The notes: generated by a model not told the origin, from the sequence alone. 64,000 nucleotides of DNA from an uncultured Flavobacteriaceae bacterium (GCA_947502495.1 CANNAC010000006.1:1-64000); one strand, 5' to 3'; positions 19,809 to 29,278 are shown, numbered from the stretch's first letter. Made by a program: numbers and translations.

Positions 19809-21314
19809 ATGAAATTTTTCAACCCTGCCCTAATCAGGTTTTTAATACCTATAGCTAGCTCCTTATTTTTATTTATAACGTATAATGTTCTCTTTTTTTA
19901 TTTTCAAAAAGAGAATAGCACATTATTTATTAGCTCCTTCATATTTAGCGCAATAGCTGTTATTTTATTTATCACTTTTCGCTTCATAAAAGTAGTGAAA
20001 CAGCCTTTTGACTTAATTATTCACGCTATAAACTCTAATGATTTCAATTTATTGTCTCACTTTAATACCGATGGAAATTTCAATAAAATAGGTCATTTTA
20101 TATTTAAAAGTTATTTACAAAAAGAAGAACTTCAAAAAGCGAAAGAAAAAGCGGAAGAAAGTGACTTATTAAAAGCTTCTTTTTTAACCAACCTATCGCA
20201 TGAAATAAGAACGCCAATGAATGCTATTCTAGGGTTTTCTGATTTATTGAGTACTCAGAACCCATCGGAGGCGGAACGAGTGGATTATATTAATGTTATT
20301 AAGCGAAGTGGAAAAAATTTGGTATCCATTATAGATGATTTAATTGAAATGTCTAAAATTGATACCAACCAAGTAACTCCCAATTTAAAAGCTTTTAATT
20401 TAGACGAAACATTATTAGAAATAAAACAAGCAGTCGAAATTACAATCCCTAAAAACAAACCTTTGCGATTGTTTTTTGACAAACCAAAACATGCTGTTGT
20501 ATATCAATTAATAAGTGATGAAACCAAATTACGACAAATAATAGTCAACCTTTTAAACAATGCTATTAAATACAGTGAAAAAGGAAGCGTCAATTTTAGC
20601 TACAAAATAAGTACTCAAAAAAGTGCCTTAGAATTTTACATTACCGATACCGGTATTGGCATGTCAAAAGAAGATACTAAAAATATTTTTATTCGGTTTA
20701 ACAGAATACAAAATGACAAAACAATCAACTTAAGCGGTTTAGGTCTAGGGCTAGCTATTTCTAAAGCATACATTGAAATGTTAGGTGGCGAAATCTGGTT
20801 AGAATCTACAGAGAATTTTGGCTCTACATTTTCATTCACCGTGCCATTAAAGTTAAATAGGCTAGCCGCACAACCTATAACAGAAGTTGCTCTTAAAACA
20901 GAAGATAAAATAAAACCTTTAAATATTCTTATTGCCGAAGATGATGAGATTAATTTCATGCTGATAAAAAAAGTAATGAAAATTAGAAACTACCACGTTA
21001 TACGAGCCAAAAACGGAAAAGAAGCTGTAGAAATATGTAAAGAAAACGATTCGATTCAATTAGTAATCATGGATATGAAAATGCCAATAATGGGAGGTTT
21101 TGAAGCAAGAGAAATAATAAAAACATTTAAACCCTTTTTACCTGTAATTGCGCATACAGCATACTCCTCTACAGAAATAAATAGCAAGGTTTTTAATGCA
21201 GGTTTTATTGACTGCATTACAAAACCACTAGACAAAACAAAACTGTTTAGAGTTATTGATAGAATTGAGCATTTGACTCCAGATATAGATCTCACGAATA
21301 CTCTTGTAAATTAA
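19809..21314 (+). CDS. Hybrid sensor histidine kinase with C-terminal receiver
   Basis: Membrane-bound kinase of 501 residues. Two hydrophobic helices (about residues 9-30 and 38-58) bracket only a short outside loop, so there is no large extracytoplasmic sensor. A coiled-coil-like linker leads to the HisKA box NLSHEIRTPMNAILGFSDLL, with phospho-acceptor His near residue 131. The HATPase part shows NLLNNAIKY (N box), DTGIGM (G1) and GLGLGLAISK (G2). A receiver domain follows with an acidic pair (IAEDDEINF) and the phospho-acceptor Asp in VIMDMKMP near residue 422. No output domain or cognate DNA-binding regulator is encoded nearby, so it is an orphan. Confidence 0.93.
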   Translation: MKFFNPALIRFLIPIASSLFLFITYNVLFFYFQKENSTLFISSFIFSAIAVILFITFRFIKVVKQPFDLIIHAINSNDFNLLSHFNTDGNFNKIGHFIFKSYLQKEELQKAKEKAEESDLLKASFLTNLSHEIRTPMNAILGFSDLLSTQNPSEAERVDYINVIKRSGKNLVSIIDDLIEMSKIDTNQVTPNLKAFNLDETLLEIKQAVEITIPKNKPLRLFFDKPKHAVVYQLISDETKLRQIIVNLLNNAIKYSEKGSVNFSYKISTQKSALEFYITDTGIGMSKEDTKNIFIRFNRIQNDKTINLSGLGLGLAISKAYIEMLGGEIWLESTENFGSTFSFTVPLKLNRLAAQPITEVALKTEDKIKPLNILIAEDDEINFMLIKKVMKIRNYHVIRAKNGKEAVEICKENDSIQLVIMDMKMPIMGGFEAREIIKTFKPFLPVIAHTAYSSTEINSKVFNAGFIDCITKPLDKTKLFRVIDRIEHLTPDIDLTNTLVN

Positions 21315-21403
21315 AAAACGAAATCACCTCAAGCGATAACTATAAGCACAGGATGCAACCTACTAAACTTTAACCTAATTATTATTAAGAATCTTAACGT
21401 CAA

Positions 21404-21433
21404 TAAAAAAACCTCGCAGAAGCGAGGTTTTTA
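21404..21433. terminator. Bidirectional terminator between hybrid kinase and asnB
   Basis: AAAAACCTCGC pairs with GCGAGGTTTTT across the loop AGAA. It lies between two convergent genes and has A- and T-tracts on both sides. Confidence 0.85.
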
Positions 21434-21472
21434 ATGCTATAATCTATACCTATTGAATACAAAATCTTCTAA

Positions 21473-23146
21473 TTAAGACGTTGCATAAGACTTATCATGC
21501 ACGTTTGCAATAGCACGACCAGAAGGCTCATTCATGTTTTTAAACGCTTCATCCCATTCTAAAGCAGTAGCAGTACTACAAGCCACACTTGCCTCTTGCG
21601 GCACGCTCAATGCTGCTGCATCACTCGGGAAATGTTCTTCAAAAATAGAACGGTAATAAAATTCTTCTTTGTTTTGTGGTGTTTGAATTGGAAAACGGAA
21701 TTTAGCATTTGCCATTTGCTCATCGGTTATTGCTTCGTCTACCATGTCTTTAAGGGTATCAATCCAACTATAACCAACACCGTCACTAAATTGTTCTTTT
21801 TGTCTCCAAGCTACACTTTCTGGTAACATATCTTCAAATGCTTTACGAACCACCCATTTCTCCATGCGTTCTCCGTTAATCATTTTATCTTGCGGATTGA
21901 TGCGCATAGCAACATCCATAAATTCTTTATCTAAAAATGGTACACGACCTTCAATTCCCCAAGCAGCTAAACTTTTGTTTGCTCTTAAACAATCGTACAT
22001 GTGTAATTTATCTAATTTTCTAACTGTTTCTTCATGAAATTCTTGTGCGTTTGGCGCTTTATGAAAGTATAAATAACCTCCAAAAATTTCATCTGCTCCT
22101 TCACCAGATAATACCATTTTAATTCCCATAGACTTAATAACTCTAGCCATTAAATACATTGGTGTAGAAGAACGAATCGTAGTAATATCATAGGTTTCAA
22201 TGTTATAAATCACATCTTTAATAGCATCTAAACCTTCTTGGATTGTGAATTTAATTTCATGGTGCACGGTTCCAATATGATCTGCTACTTTTTGTGCTGC
22301 AGCCAAATCTGGAGAACCTTCTAATCCTACAGCAAAGGAATGTGTTTGTGGATACCAAGCATCTGAAGTATCATCACTCTCCACACGTTTTTGCGCATAT
22401 TTTTTTGCAATTGCTGACACTACCGAAGAATCTAATCCTCCAGATAATAATACACCATAAGGTACATCACTCATTAACTGTCTGTGCACTGCCGCCTCTA
22501 AAGCTTTTTTAACTTCTGCGATACTTGTTTCGTTATCTTTTACTGCATCGTACTCACTCCAATCTCTGTTGTACCATTTTACAAATTCACCATCTTTACT
22601 AGACATATAATGCCCTGGAGGAAATAATTCGATTTTTGTACAAATTCCTTCTAATGCTTTTAATTCGGAAGCCACATAAAAAGTTCCGTTTTGATCCCAA
22701 CCAATATATAAAGGAATAATTCCCATATGATCACGAGCAATAAAATATTCGTCTTTCTCCACGTCATAAATTGCGAATCCGAAGATCCCATTCATTTCAT
22801 CTACAAAGTCCACTCCTTTTTCTTGGTATAATGCTAAAATAACTTCGCAATCACTTTGTGTTTGAAAATCATACTTTCCTTCAAACTGCTTACGTAATTC
22901 TCTGTGGTTATATATTTCACCATTTGCTGCTAAAACCAGTTTATTATCTGGACTAAACAAAGGTTGTTTTCCAGAAGCTGGATCTACAATTGCTAAACGC
23001 TCATGCGCCAAAATGGCTTTATCATCACTATAAATCCCAGACCAATCTGGTCCGCGATGACGAATAGTTTTAGACATTTCTAAAACCTGAGGTCTTAAAT
23101 CTTCACTCTTTTGTTTAAGGTCGAAAGCACATACAATTCCACACAT
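21473..23146 (-). CDS. asnB: Asparagine synthase B (glutamine-hydrolysing)
   Basis: Cytosolic enzyme of 557 residues that makes asparagine from aspartate, ATP and glutamine. The N-terminal glutaminase starts MCGIVCAFD, with Cys2 as the nucleophile after Met removal, and shows RHRGPDWSG, LAHERLAIVD and NGEIYNHREL. The synthetase domain has the PP-loop LLSGGLDSSVVSAIA (about residue 226), SFAVGLEGSPDLAAAQ, MVLSGEGADEIFGGY and GIEGRVPFLDKEF. Length and motifs match the E. coli-type AsnB. It is a single-gene unit with a terminator shared with the convergent kinase gene. Confidence 0.97.
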   Translation of the reverse strand: MCGIVCAFDLKQKSEDLRPQVLEMSKTIRHRGPDWSGIYSDDKAILAHERLAIVDPASGKQPLFSPDNKLVLAANGEIYNHRELRKQFEGKYDFQTQSDCEVILALYQEKGVDFVDEMNGIFGFAIYDVEKDEYFIARDHMGIIPLYIGWDQNGTFYVASELKALEGICTKIELFPPGHYMSSKDGEFVKWYNRDWSEYDAVKDNETSIAEVKKALEAAVHRQLMSDVPYGVLLSGGLDSSVVSAIAKKYAQKRVESDDTSDAWYPQTHSFAVGLEGSPDLAAAQKVADHIGTVHHEIKFTIQEGLDAIKDVIYNIETYDITTIRSSTPMYLMARVIKSMGIKMVLSGEGADEIFGGYLYFHKAPNAQEFHEETVRKLDKLHMYDCLRANKSLAAWGIEGRVPFLDKEFMDVAMRINPQDKMINGERMEKWVVRKAFEDMLPESVAWRQKEQFSDGVGYSWIDTLKDMVDEAITDEQMANAKFRFPIQTPQNKEEFYYRSIFEEHFPSDAAALSVPQEASVACSTATALEWDEAFKNMNEPSGRAIANVHDKSYATS

Positions 23147-23413
23147 AACTTATATATTTTAATTTTTTATTCTTTATTGTTATAATTACTGAAGCAAATA
23201 TGCGAATGTTGTTTCATATTAAAAACACAAAACACTTAAATGCTTTCATTTAATAACAAAAATAAAACTTTTTAAACAAAACTGAAACTACAATAAATAT
23301 ATTTACTACTATTTCTTATAAAATTGTAAACTTTAACTTTCAATTACGACTTTAAGTATGGTTTACTACGTAGATAGTATATCTAAACATTCAATAATAT
23401 ATAAAAACAAATT

Positions 23414-23959
23414 ATGAAAACACCAACATTACTTACAACCACTGCAATGGCATTTTTAATGCTTTTCTCTCTAAACACGAATGCTCAAGATTTTGTTGGG
23501 TTAGACAAGAGTCCGATGGATGCTGCAGCATTCCCTACAGATTACAAGAACCCAGACAAATTAATAAAAGTAGTTTATAGTAGACCACAATTAAAAGAAA
23601 GAGGTTTAGACAAACTTGCTCCAAATGGTAAAGTTTGGCGTACTGGAGCTAATGAAGCTGCTGAAATCACGTTATATACAGACATGAAATTAGGAAGCAC
23701 TTTAGTAAAAGCTGGAACCTATTCTTTAGCAACTATTCCAGGAGAAAAAGAATGGACTATCATTATCAACTCGGACTTAAATGCTTGGGGAAGTTATTTT
23801 TACGAAGAAGCTAACGATGTAGCAAGAATCACAGTTCCTGTTGGATCTAGTAAAAAATCTATTGAAGCTTTTTCTATAGCTTTTAAAGAAAGTGACAAAG
23901 GAGTAGATATGTTTTTAGGCTGGGATACCACAGTAGTAGCTGTTCCATTTACCAAATAA
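23414..23959 (+). CDS. Secreted DUF2911 family protein
   Basis: Protein of 181 residues with a signal peptide (to about LNTNAQ, residue 25). The mature part is a DUF2911 domain, seen in VVYSRPQLKERGLDKLAPNGKVWRTGANEAAEITLY (segments about residues 53-85), KAGTYSLATIPGEKEWTIIIN and a C-terminal FLGWDTTVVAVPF. Family function is unknown, and it is common in Bacteroidota. It is monocistronic, with a terminator 22 nt after the stop. Confidence 0.88.
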   Translation: MKTPTLLTTTAMAFLMLFSLNTNAQDFVGLDKSPMDAAAFPTDYKNPDKLIKVVYSRPQLKERGLDKLAPNGKVWRTGANEAAEITLYTDMKLGSTLVKAGTYSLATIPGEKEWTIIINSDLNAWGSYFYEEANDVARITVPVGSSKKSIEAFSIAFKESDKGVDMFLGWDTTVVAVPFTK

Positions 23960-23981
23960 GAAACATACAATAATAGTATAC

Positions 23982-24017
23982 AAAAAAAGCCTTAGAATTA
24001 TTCTAAGGCTTTTTTAT
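23982..24017. terminator. Bidirectional terminator between DUF2911 gene and queE
   Basis: AAAAAAGCCTTAGAAT pairs with ATTCTAAGGCTTTTTT, leaving a minimal loop. It separates two convergent genes and reaches the queE stop. Confidence 0.88.
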
Positions 24018-24658
24018 TACGGTATATTTAAATATTTATGTGTCTGTAAAGAGACTTTCCATTTTGGGTTTGCCATCACATAATCTACAATTTGCGGTAC
24101 TACTTTATCGCGTTTACTCCATTCTGGTTGTAAATATAAAATGCAATCTTTATTTACTTTTGCTGCTTGCTCTTCGGCAAACTTAAAATCATCCATATTA
24201 TAGATAATACACTTTAGTTCGTGTGCTTGCGCATACACTTCTTCGGTTGGAAGTTTATTCTTTTTTGGTGAAAGGCAAATCCAATCCCAAATCCCAGTTA
24301 ACTTATATGCACCAGAAGTCTCAATATGTACTTGCAATCCTCTTTCTTTTAACGCATTGGTTAACGGATCCATATTCCACATTAAAGGTTCTCCTCCTGT
24401 AACTACAATGGTTTCACTGTACTTTGCAGCATTTTCGGCTATTTTAATGGTTTCTGTAGCAGGATGCAATTCTGGCAACCAGCTTTCTTTAACGTCACAC
24501 CAATGGCAACCAACATCACAACCACCAATTCTTACAAAATATGCAGCTGTTCCTTTATGAAAACCTTCTCCTTGAATAGTATAAAACTCTTCCATTAAAG
24601 GTAATAATAAACCTTTATCCAGTAACTCTTGTCTTTCACTTCTTGTCATAGCTTGCAA
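24017..24658 (-). CDS. queE: 7-carboxy-7-deazaguanine synthase (radical SAM)
   Basis: Radical SAM enzyme of 213 residues that contracts 6-carboxytetrahydropterin to 7-carboxy-7-deazaguanine in queuosine synthesis. The cluster motif CDVGCHWC (CxxxCxxC) sits in GGCDVGCHWCDVKESW near residues 47-62, preceded by EEFYTIQGEG. VVTGGEPLMW and HIETSGAYKLTGIWDWICLSPKK are conserved in the family. Two close ATGs exist (MQAM); the second (24647-24649) may be the true start. It complements folE in this window, since FolE makes the pterin precursor. Confidence 0.95.
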   Translation of the reverse strand: MQAMTRSERQELLDKGLLLPLMEEFYTIQGEGFHKGTAAYFVRIGGCDVGCHWCDVKESWLPELHPATETIKIAENAAKYSETIVVTGGEPLMWNMDPLTNALKERGLQVHIETSGAYKLTGIWDWICLSPKKNKLPTEEVYAQAHELKCIIYNMDDFKFAEEQAAKVNKDCILYLQPEWSKRDKVVPQIVDYVMANPKWKVSLQTHKYLNIP

Positions 24659-24855
24659 AGATAGTTATTTAAGTATTTAAAGTTTAATAGTGCTTAAAAT
24701 ATTTAAAGTTAAAAAGCTCTGGGTTCATTTTACAAATAAAAAGATAAGGCACTTAGCACTTAAGACATTTGGACCTTTTAGTTGAAAAGTTGCTTGCTTT
24801 TTTAAAAGGTTTTACATTAAAGATTACTATTTTTATGCAAATTTTGAAGAATACT

Positions 24856-26382
24856 ATGAGCAGACAGGACGATTTTTTTAAACACATAGAAGAAGGAAAC
24901 ACAACCAAAGGAGATTTTATAACCTTAGGTTCTGCAATGCTAGATGGAGAAACTCTTAAAGATGCTTTTGTCAAAATACCTTTAAAAACCATGAATAGAC
25001 ATGGTTTAATTGCTGGAGCTACAGGAACAGGAAAGACAAAAACACTGCAGGTTTTAGCTGAAAATTTAAGCGAAAAAGGAATCCCTGTTTTACTAATGGA
25101 TATTAAAGGGGATTTAAGTGGTTTAGCACAACCAAGTCCTGGCCATGCTAAAATAGATGAACGTCATGCTAAAATAGGTTTACCTTTTGAAGCAAAAGGA
25201 TTTCCTGTAGAAATCATGTCCCTTTCTGAACAAGAAGGCGTTCGCTTACGTGCTACAGTTAGTGAGTTCGGACCAGTTTTATTATCTAGAATTTTAGATT
25301 TATCCGATACACAATCTGGTGTTGTTGCTGTTATTTTTAAATATTGTGACGACAACAAGCTTCCTTTATTAGACTTAAAAGATTTCAAAAAAATATTACA
25401 ATACGCTACCAAAGAAGGAAAAGAAGAATTCTCGGATGCCTATGGTAGAATTTCTTCTGCATCGACAGGAGCAATCTTACGTAAAGTGGTAGAAATTGAG
25501 CAGCAAGGCGGAGAACTTTTCTTTGGAGAAAAAAGCTTTGATGTGGAAGATTTAGTCCGTACCACAAGAGATGGCAAAGGATATATCAATATTATCCGTT
25601 TAACAGATATTCAAGATAAGCCCAAATTATTCTCTACATTCATGTTAAGCTTATTGGCTGAAGTTTATGAAACGTTCCCAGAACAAGGAGATGCAGACGA
25701 GCCAAAACTAATCATGTTTATAGACGAAGCGCATCTTATTTTTAATGAAGCTTCCAAGGCATTATTGAATCAAATTGAAAGCATCGTAAAATTGATACGT
25801 AGTAAAGGAATTGGTTTATACTTTGTAACCCAAAATCCAACCGATGTTCCAGAAGGTGTTTTAAGTCAGTTAGGTCTAAAAATACAACATGCCTTACGTG
25901 CTTTTACGGCAAAAGATAGAAAAGCAATAAAACTTGCGGCACAAAACTATCCCGACACCGAATATTATGATACTGCCGAAATTTTAACTTCCTTAGGAAT
26001 TGGAGAGGCTTTGGTTTCTGCTTTAGACGAAAAAGGAAGACCAACACCACTTGCTGCAACGATGCTTCGTGCGCCAATGAGCAGGATGGATGTACTGACA
26101 GAAACAGAATTAAACAATCTTTTAGACGATTCTAAACTAGTTATGAAATATAACGAAACCATAGATAGAGAATCGGCTTATGAAATGTTGAATAAAAAGA
26201 TTGAAAAAGCGGAAGCATTGCAAATTGAAGAAGACGCTAGAGAAGCGAAAGAAAAGGAACAAAAAAAGACGACACGTTCCAGCTCTAGTAGAAGCAGTAC
26301 GAGAATGAATCCGATTATAAAAGTACTTACAAGCGCGACCTTTATTCGTTCTGTTTTCGGGATTCTAAAAAAAGTACTGTAG
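24856..26382 (+). CDS. HerA-like ATPase, DUF853 family
   Basis: Cytosolic P-loop ATPase of 508 residues from the FtsK/HerA superfamily, DUF853 branch. The Walker A motif GATGTGKTKTL is near residues 54-64, Walker B LIMFIDEAHLIF near residue 285, and an arginine-finger-like stretch follows (SIVKLIRSKGIGLYFVTQNP). The C-terminus is charged (EEDAREAKEKEQKK) and Ser/Arg-rich (SSSRSSTR) before a basic hydrophobic tail. The open frame extends upstream to a TTG at 24769, but MSRQDDFFKHIEEGN starting at 24856 is the typical N-terminus. No NurA or nuclease partner is adjacent, so the biological role is unknown. Confidence 0.9.
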   Translation: MSRQDDFFKHIEEGNTTKGDFITLGSAMLDGETLKDAFVKIPLKTMNRHGLIAGATGTGKTKTLQVLAENLSEKGIPVLLMDIKGDLSGLAQPSPGHAKIDERHAKIGLPFEAKGFPVEIMSLSEQEGVRLRATVSEFGPVLLSRILDLSDTQSGVVAVIFKYCDDNKLPLLDLKDFKKILQYATKEGKEEFSDAYGRISSASTGAILRKVVEIEQQGGELFFGEKSFDVEDLVRTTRDGKGYINIIRLTDIQDKPKLFSTFMLSLLAEVYETFPEQGDADEPKLIMFIDEAHLIFNEASKALLNQIESIVKLIRSKGIGLYFVTQNPTDVPEGVLSQLGLKIQHALRAFTAKDRKAIKLAAQNYPDTEYYDTAEILTSLGIGEALVSALDEKGRPTPLAATMLRAPMSRMDVLTETELNNLLDDSKLVMKYNETIDRESAYEMLNKKIEKAEALQIEEDAREAKEKEQKKTTRSSSSRSSTRMNPIIKVLTSATFIRSVFGILKKVL

Positions 26383-26434
26383 GCTTTCGTTAAAGTTTCA
26401 GAATAAAATAAACATAAAATAACAAACAATACGT

Positions 26435-26483
26435 TTTCCGTTTTCACGGAAATAAAAAACAAATAAGAATACCGCTTTCTCGG
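26435..26483. repeat. Two short dyad repeats upstream of a lipoprotein gene
   Basis: TTTCCGTTTTCACGGAAA (26435-26452) is a perfect 7-bp stem with a 4-nt loop. A second, imperfect copy (CCGCTTTCTCGG, 26472-26483) lies just before the start codon at 26493. The first is the exact reverse complement of the dyad at 42947-42964. Confidence 0.75.
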
Positions 26484-26492
26484 AAAACAAAT

Positions 26493-27047
26493 ATGAAAAA
26501 CATCATTTTTACGCTTTGCATACTAAGTATCGTTTTTACTTCCTGCAAAAAAGAAGTTAATCCATTTTTAATCTCTAAAAACAACATTGGTCTTTTAACA
26601 GACTCTACACAAGTAAAAGATATTGAAGCTATTTACGCTAATGATTCTGTTGTCAAACAAATTGATGGCGATGAGTTTACAGGAAGCATCAATGACATAA
26701 AAATTTATGACAAAACAGGAAAACAATTATTAATACTTTCGCCTAACCAAGCCTTAGATTCTACGGCTACTATTACTACCATTAAAGTAGTAGACCCAAG
26801 ATACAAAACGGCAAAAGGATTAAATACTTCGAGTACATTTGGAGATATTAAAAACCACTATACCATTTCTAGTATTCAAAATACATTAAGAAACGTTGTG
26901 GTCTTTGTAAATGATATCAATGGATTTTTCACCATTGACAAAATGGAGTTACCTTCAGAATTACGCATGGATGTCAATAAGAAAATTGAAGCAATACAGA
27001 TTCCTGACACCGCAAAAATTAAACATTTCATGATCGGTTGGAATTAA
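26493..27047 (+). CDS. Lipoprotein of unknown function
   Basis: Lipoprotein of 184 residues with a signal peptide ending in the lipobox IVFTSCKKE (Cys near residue 19). I do not recognise a domain. The mature part is mixed alpha/beta with repeated Asp/Thr-rich strands (EAIYANDSVVKQIDGDEF, IKVVDPRYKTAKGLNTSSTF) and could be a small beta-rich envelope protein. The start codon lies 9 nt after a dyad repeat (26472-26483). A YitT gene follows 12 nt after the stop on the same strand, so cotranscription is likely. Confidence 0.78.
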   Translation: MKNIIFTLCILSIVFTSCKKEVNPFLISKNNIGLLTDSTQVKDIEAIYANDSVVKQIDGDEFTGSINDIKIYDKTGKQLLILSPNQALDSTATITTIKVVDPRYKTAKGLNTSSTFGDIKNHYTISSIQNTLRNVVVFVNDINGFFTIDKMELPSELRMDVNKKIEAIQIPDTAKIKHFMIGWN

Positions 27048-27059
27048 TATTAAAGCGTT

Positions 27060-28031
27060 ATGAATCCACTATTTGGTAAATTATTAGTAGATATAGCTAA
27101 GCAAAGGCTTAAAGCTAAACAGGCTCCTACACCATATACGCAAACACAAATAACTCCTGTTATTGATAACATCAAAGTAGAATTTTCACACGCTATAAAA
27201 GAATCTATTTTTATAATTATTGGTGTATTTTCTGCAGGATTTGGCTTAAAAGGTTTCTTATTACCAAACCATTTTATAGATGGTGGTGCAACAGGTATTT
27301 CGTTACTTCTTCAAAACATAACCTCTTTATCTCTTGGCATTTTACTGCTTATAGTAAACATTCCATTCCTTATACTTGCAACCCAAACTATAGGTAAGAA
27401 ATTTGCCCTTAAAAGCGTTATTGCTATTACATTTTTGGCACTGGTAGTTCACTTTGTAGATTACCCAACAATCACAGAAGACAAGTTATTAATCGCTGTA
27501 TTTGGTGGTTTCTTTCTAGGCTTAGGAATTGGCTTAGCCATGCGTGGTGGCAGCGTTATAGATGGCACAGAAGTTTTAGCCATATACTTAAGTCGAAAAA
27601 TGTCTATCACCGTGGGTGATGTCTTATTACTTATAAATATTGTTATTTTTTCTTTTGGTGCTTATGTTTTATCCATTGAAACGGCACTTTATGCGATATT
27701 AACCTATTTGTCTGCGGCTAAAACGGTTGATTTTGTGGTAGATGGTGTTGAAGAATATGTTGGTATTACTATTATTTCTGAAAAACACGAGGAAATTAGA
27801 ATCATGGTTACAGAAAAACTACGCAGAGCTTGCACAATATATGCAGGAAAAGGTGGTTTTGGTGTACACGGAAAAAGTTACGACAAAGACATTATTTACA
27901 CTGTAATGACAAGGCTTGAACTAGCAAAACTTTACACCGAAATAGATAAAATAGATAAAAATGCCTTTGTCACCATTGGTATCGTAAAAGATTTAAAAGG
28001 AGGAATGATTAAACGTAAGCCTTTAAAATAA
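27060..28031 (+). CDS. YitT family membrane protein with DUF2179 domain
   Basis: Integral membrane protein of 323 residues. A hydrophilic N-terminal segment of about 40 residues precedes five to six hydrophobic helices (about 52-230) containing GFGLKGFLLPNHFIDGGATGISLLL and MRGGSVIDGTEVLA, both typical of the YitT/UPF0750 family. A C-terminal cytosolic DUF2179 domain follows (YVGITIISEKHEEIR, YTVMTRLELAKLYTEIDKIDKNAFVTI). The transported substrate or precise role is unknown. It lies in a short run of same-strand genes with the lipoprotein before it and a cupin gene 51 nt after it. Confidence 0.92.
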   Translation: MNPLFGKLLVDIAKQRLKAKQAPTPYTQTQITPVIDNIKVEFSHAIKESIFIIIGVFSAGFGLKGFLLPNHFIDGGATGISLLLQNITSLSLGILLLIVNIPFLILATQTIGKKFALKSVIAITFLALVVHFVDYPTITEDKLLIAVFGGFFLGLGIGLAMRGGSVIDGTEVLAIYLSRKMSITVGDVLLLINIVIFSFGAYVLSIETALYAILTYLSAAKTVDFVVDGVEEYVGITIISEKHEEIRIMVTEKLRRACTIYAGKGGFGVHGKSYDKDIIYTVMTRLELAKLYTEIDKIDKNAFVTIGIVKDLKGGMIKRKPLK

Positions 28032-28082
28032 AACTATTACTCTAAAAGTTACGTATATACTATTAAAAGACTTTTTTACATT

Positions 28083-28448
28083 ATGAAAAAGAAATACTCC
28101 ATACAGGATTCCCCATTTGTTGTTCCTACAACAGACGGAAAAGTTATAGAAGAACACTTTGGTTTAGCGACCAACAAGGATCCACAAATAAGTATAGCGC
28201 GTATGATTGCTCCTGCAGGCTGGAGTGAACCTTTTCAAACGCCAGAGTTTGATGAATACACCTATATAATTAAAGGCAAAAAACAATTTATAATTGAAGA
28301 CGAAGTTGTAATTTTAGAAGCCGGACAATCGATAAAAATTAATAAGAATACTCGTGTTCAGTATTCTAACCCATTTACCATTGCGTGCGAATATATAGCT
28401 ATTTGCCTTCCCGCATTTTCTATAAATTTAGTAAACAGAGAAGATTAA
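28083..28448 (+). CDS. Small cupin-domain protein
   Basis: Protein of 121 residues with a single cupin (double-stranded beta-helix) fold. TPEFDEYTYIIKGKKQFII contains the Glu and following strand of cupin motif 1, and LEAGQSIKINKNTRVQYSN the motif 2 region. The second metal-binding His of motif 2 is not evident, so metal binding is doubtful. No signal peptide. The next gene starts 2 nt after its stop, indicating an operon with the downstream alpha/beta hydrolase. Confidence 0.82.
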   Translation: MKKKYSIQDSPFVVPTTDGKVIEEHFGLATNKDPQISIARMIAPAGWSEPFQTPEFDEYTYIIKGKKQFIIEDEVVILEAGQSIKINKNTRVQYSNPFTIACEYIAICLPAFSINLVNRED

Positions 28449-28450
28449 AA

Positions 28451-29278
28451 ATGAATTTCATATCTAAAACCATTGGCTTACTTATTAATATAATAAGCTA
28501 CATTTCCCCTAAAGCAGCAGGAAACCTAGCACTATCCTTATTTTCTAAACCTTTAAAAGGAAAAAAACTTAACGAAAAAGAGATCGACTTTTTAGACACT
28601 GCCTTTAAAGAAGAATTAGAACACGAAGGCTTAAACATCATGACTTACAGATGGCTTGGTAAAAACAAAACAATATTACTAGCACATGGCTGGGAAAGCA
28701 ACGCTACAAGATGGCGACCGCTAATTGAAAATTTAAAAGCTCAAAATTATAACATCATTGCTTTAGACGCACCTGCACATGGTCGTTCTGGAAGTAAAAA
28801 CTTCAATGCTATTCTATATTCTGAATTTATAAATATCGTTTCTAAAAAATTTAATCCAGATATCATTATTGGTCATTCGGTTGGCGGTATGGCAACGGTA
28901 TTTTATCAGCATAAATACCAAAATACAGCCTTAGAAAAACTAGTTTTATTGGGAGCTCCTTCCAACTTTACTGGTGTTTTTAATCGCTATGTACAAATGA
29001 TGGGGTACAATAAAAAAGTAGACAAACAAATGGGGCAAATCGTATTAGAAAAATACGGCCACTTACCTGCTTATTTTTCTGCTGGAGATTTTACTAAAGA
29101 AATTAAGACCTCAGCTCTTTTAATACACGATGAGCGCGATAGAATTATCCCGTATCAAGACGCAAAACATTTTGAACAAAATTATTTAAATGCGCAATTA
29201 ATAACCACTCAAGGTTTTGGTCATTCTTTAAACAATGAAACCATAACCGAGTATATTAATAAATACATCACTAATTAA
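28451..29278 (+). CDS. Alpha/beta hydrolase
   Basis: Protein of 275 residues with a full alpha/beta-hydrolase signature: LLAHGWESNATRWRPLIENL (oxyanion region), DAPAHGRSG, the nucleophile elbow GHSVGGMA (Ser), the acid region LLIHDERDRIIPY (Asp) and the catalytic His in GFGHSLNNE. The N-terminal about 30 residues are hydrophobic (ISKTIGLLINIISYISP) and could attach it to the membrane. The open frame extends 22 codons upstream into the cupin gene, but the ATG at 28451, 2 nt after the cupin stop, is the natural start. Unlike the hydrolase at 5718-6566, its catalytic triad looks intact. Substrate unknown. Confidence 0.9.
   Translation: MNFISKTIGLLINIISYISPKAAGNLALSLFSKPLKGKKLNEKEIDFLDTAFKEELEHEGLNIMTYRWLGKNKTILLAHGWESNATRWRPLIENLKAQNYNIIALDAPAHGRSGSKNFNAILYSEFINIVSKKFNPDIIIGHSVGGMATVFYQHKYQNTALEKLVLLGAPSNFTGVFNRYVQMMGYNKKVDKQMGQIVLEKYGHLPAYFSAGDFTKEIKTSALLIHDERDRIIPYQDAKHFEQNYLNAQLITTQGFGHSLNNETITEYINKYITN

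Noticed and set aside
24856-26382. HerA-like ATPase as part of a phage-defence system
   Set aside because: No nuclease (NurA, SIR2, DUF4297 or similar) lies next to it; the DUF853 branch is a common single gene in Bacteroidota and the flanks are housekeeping genes.
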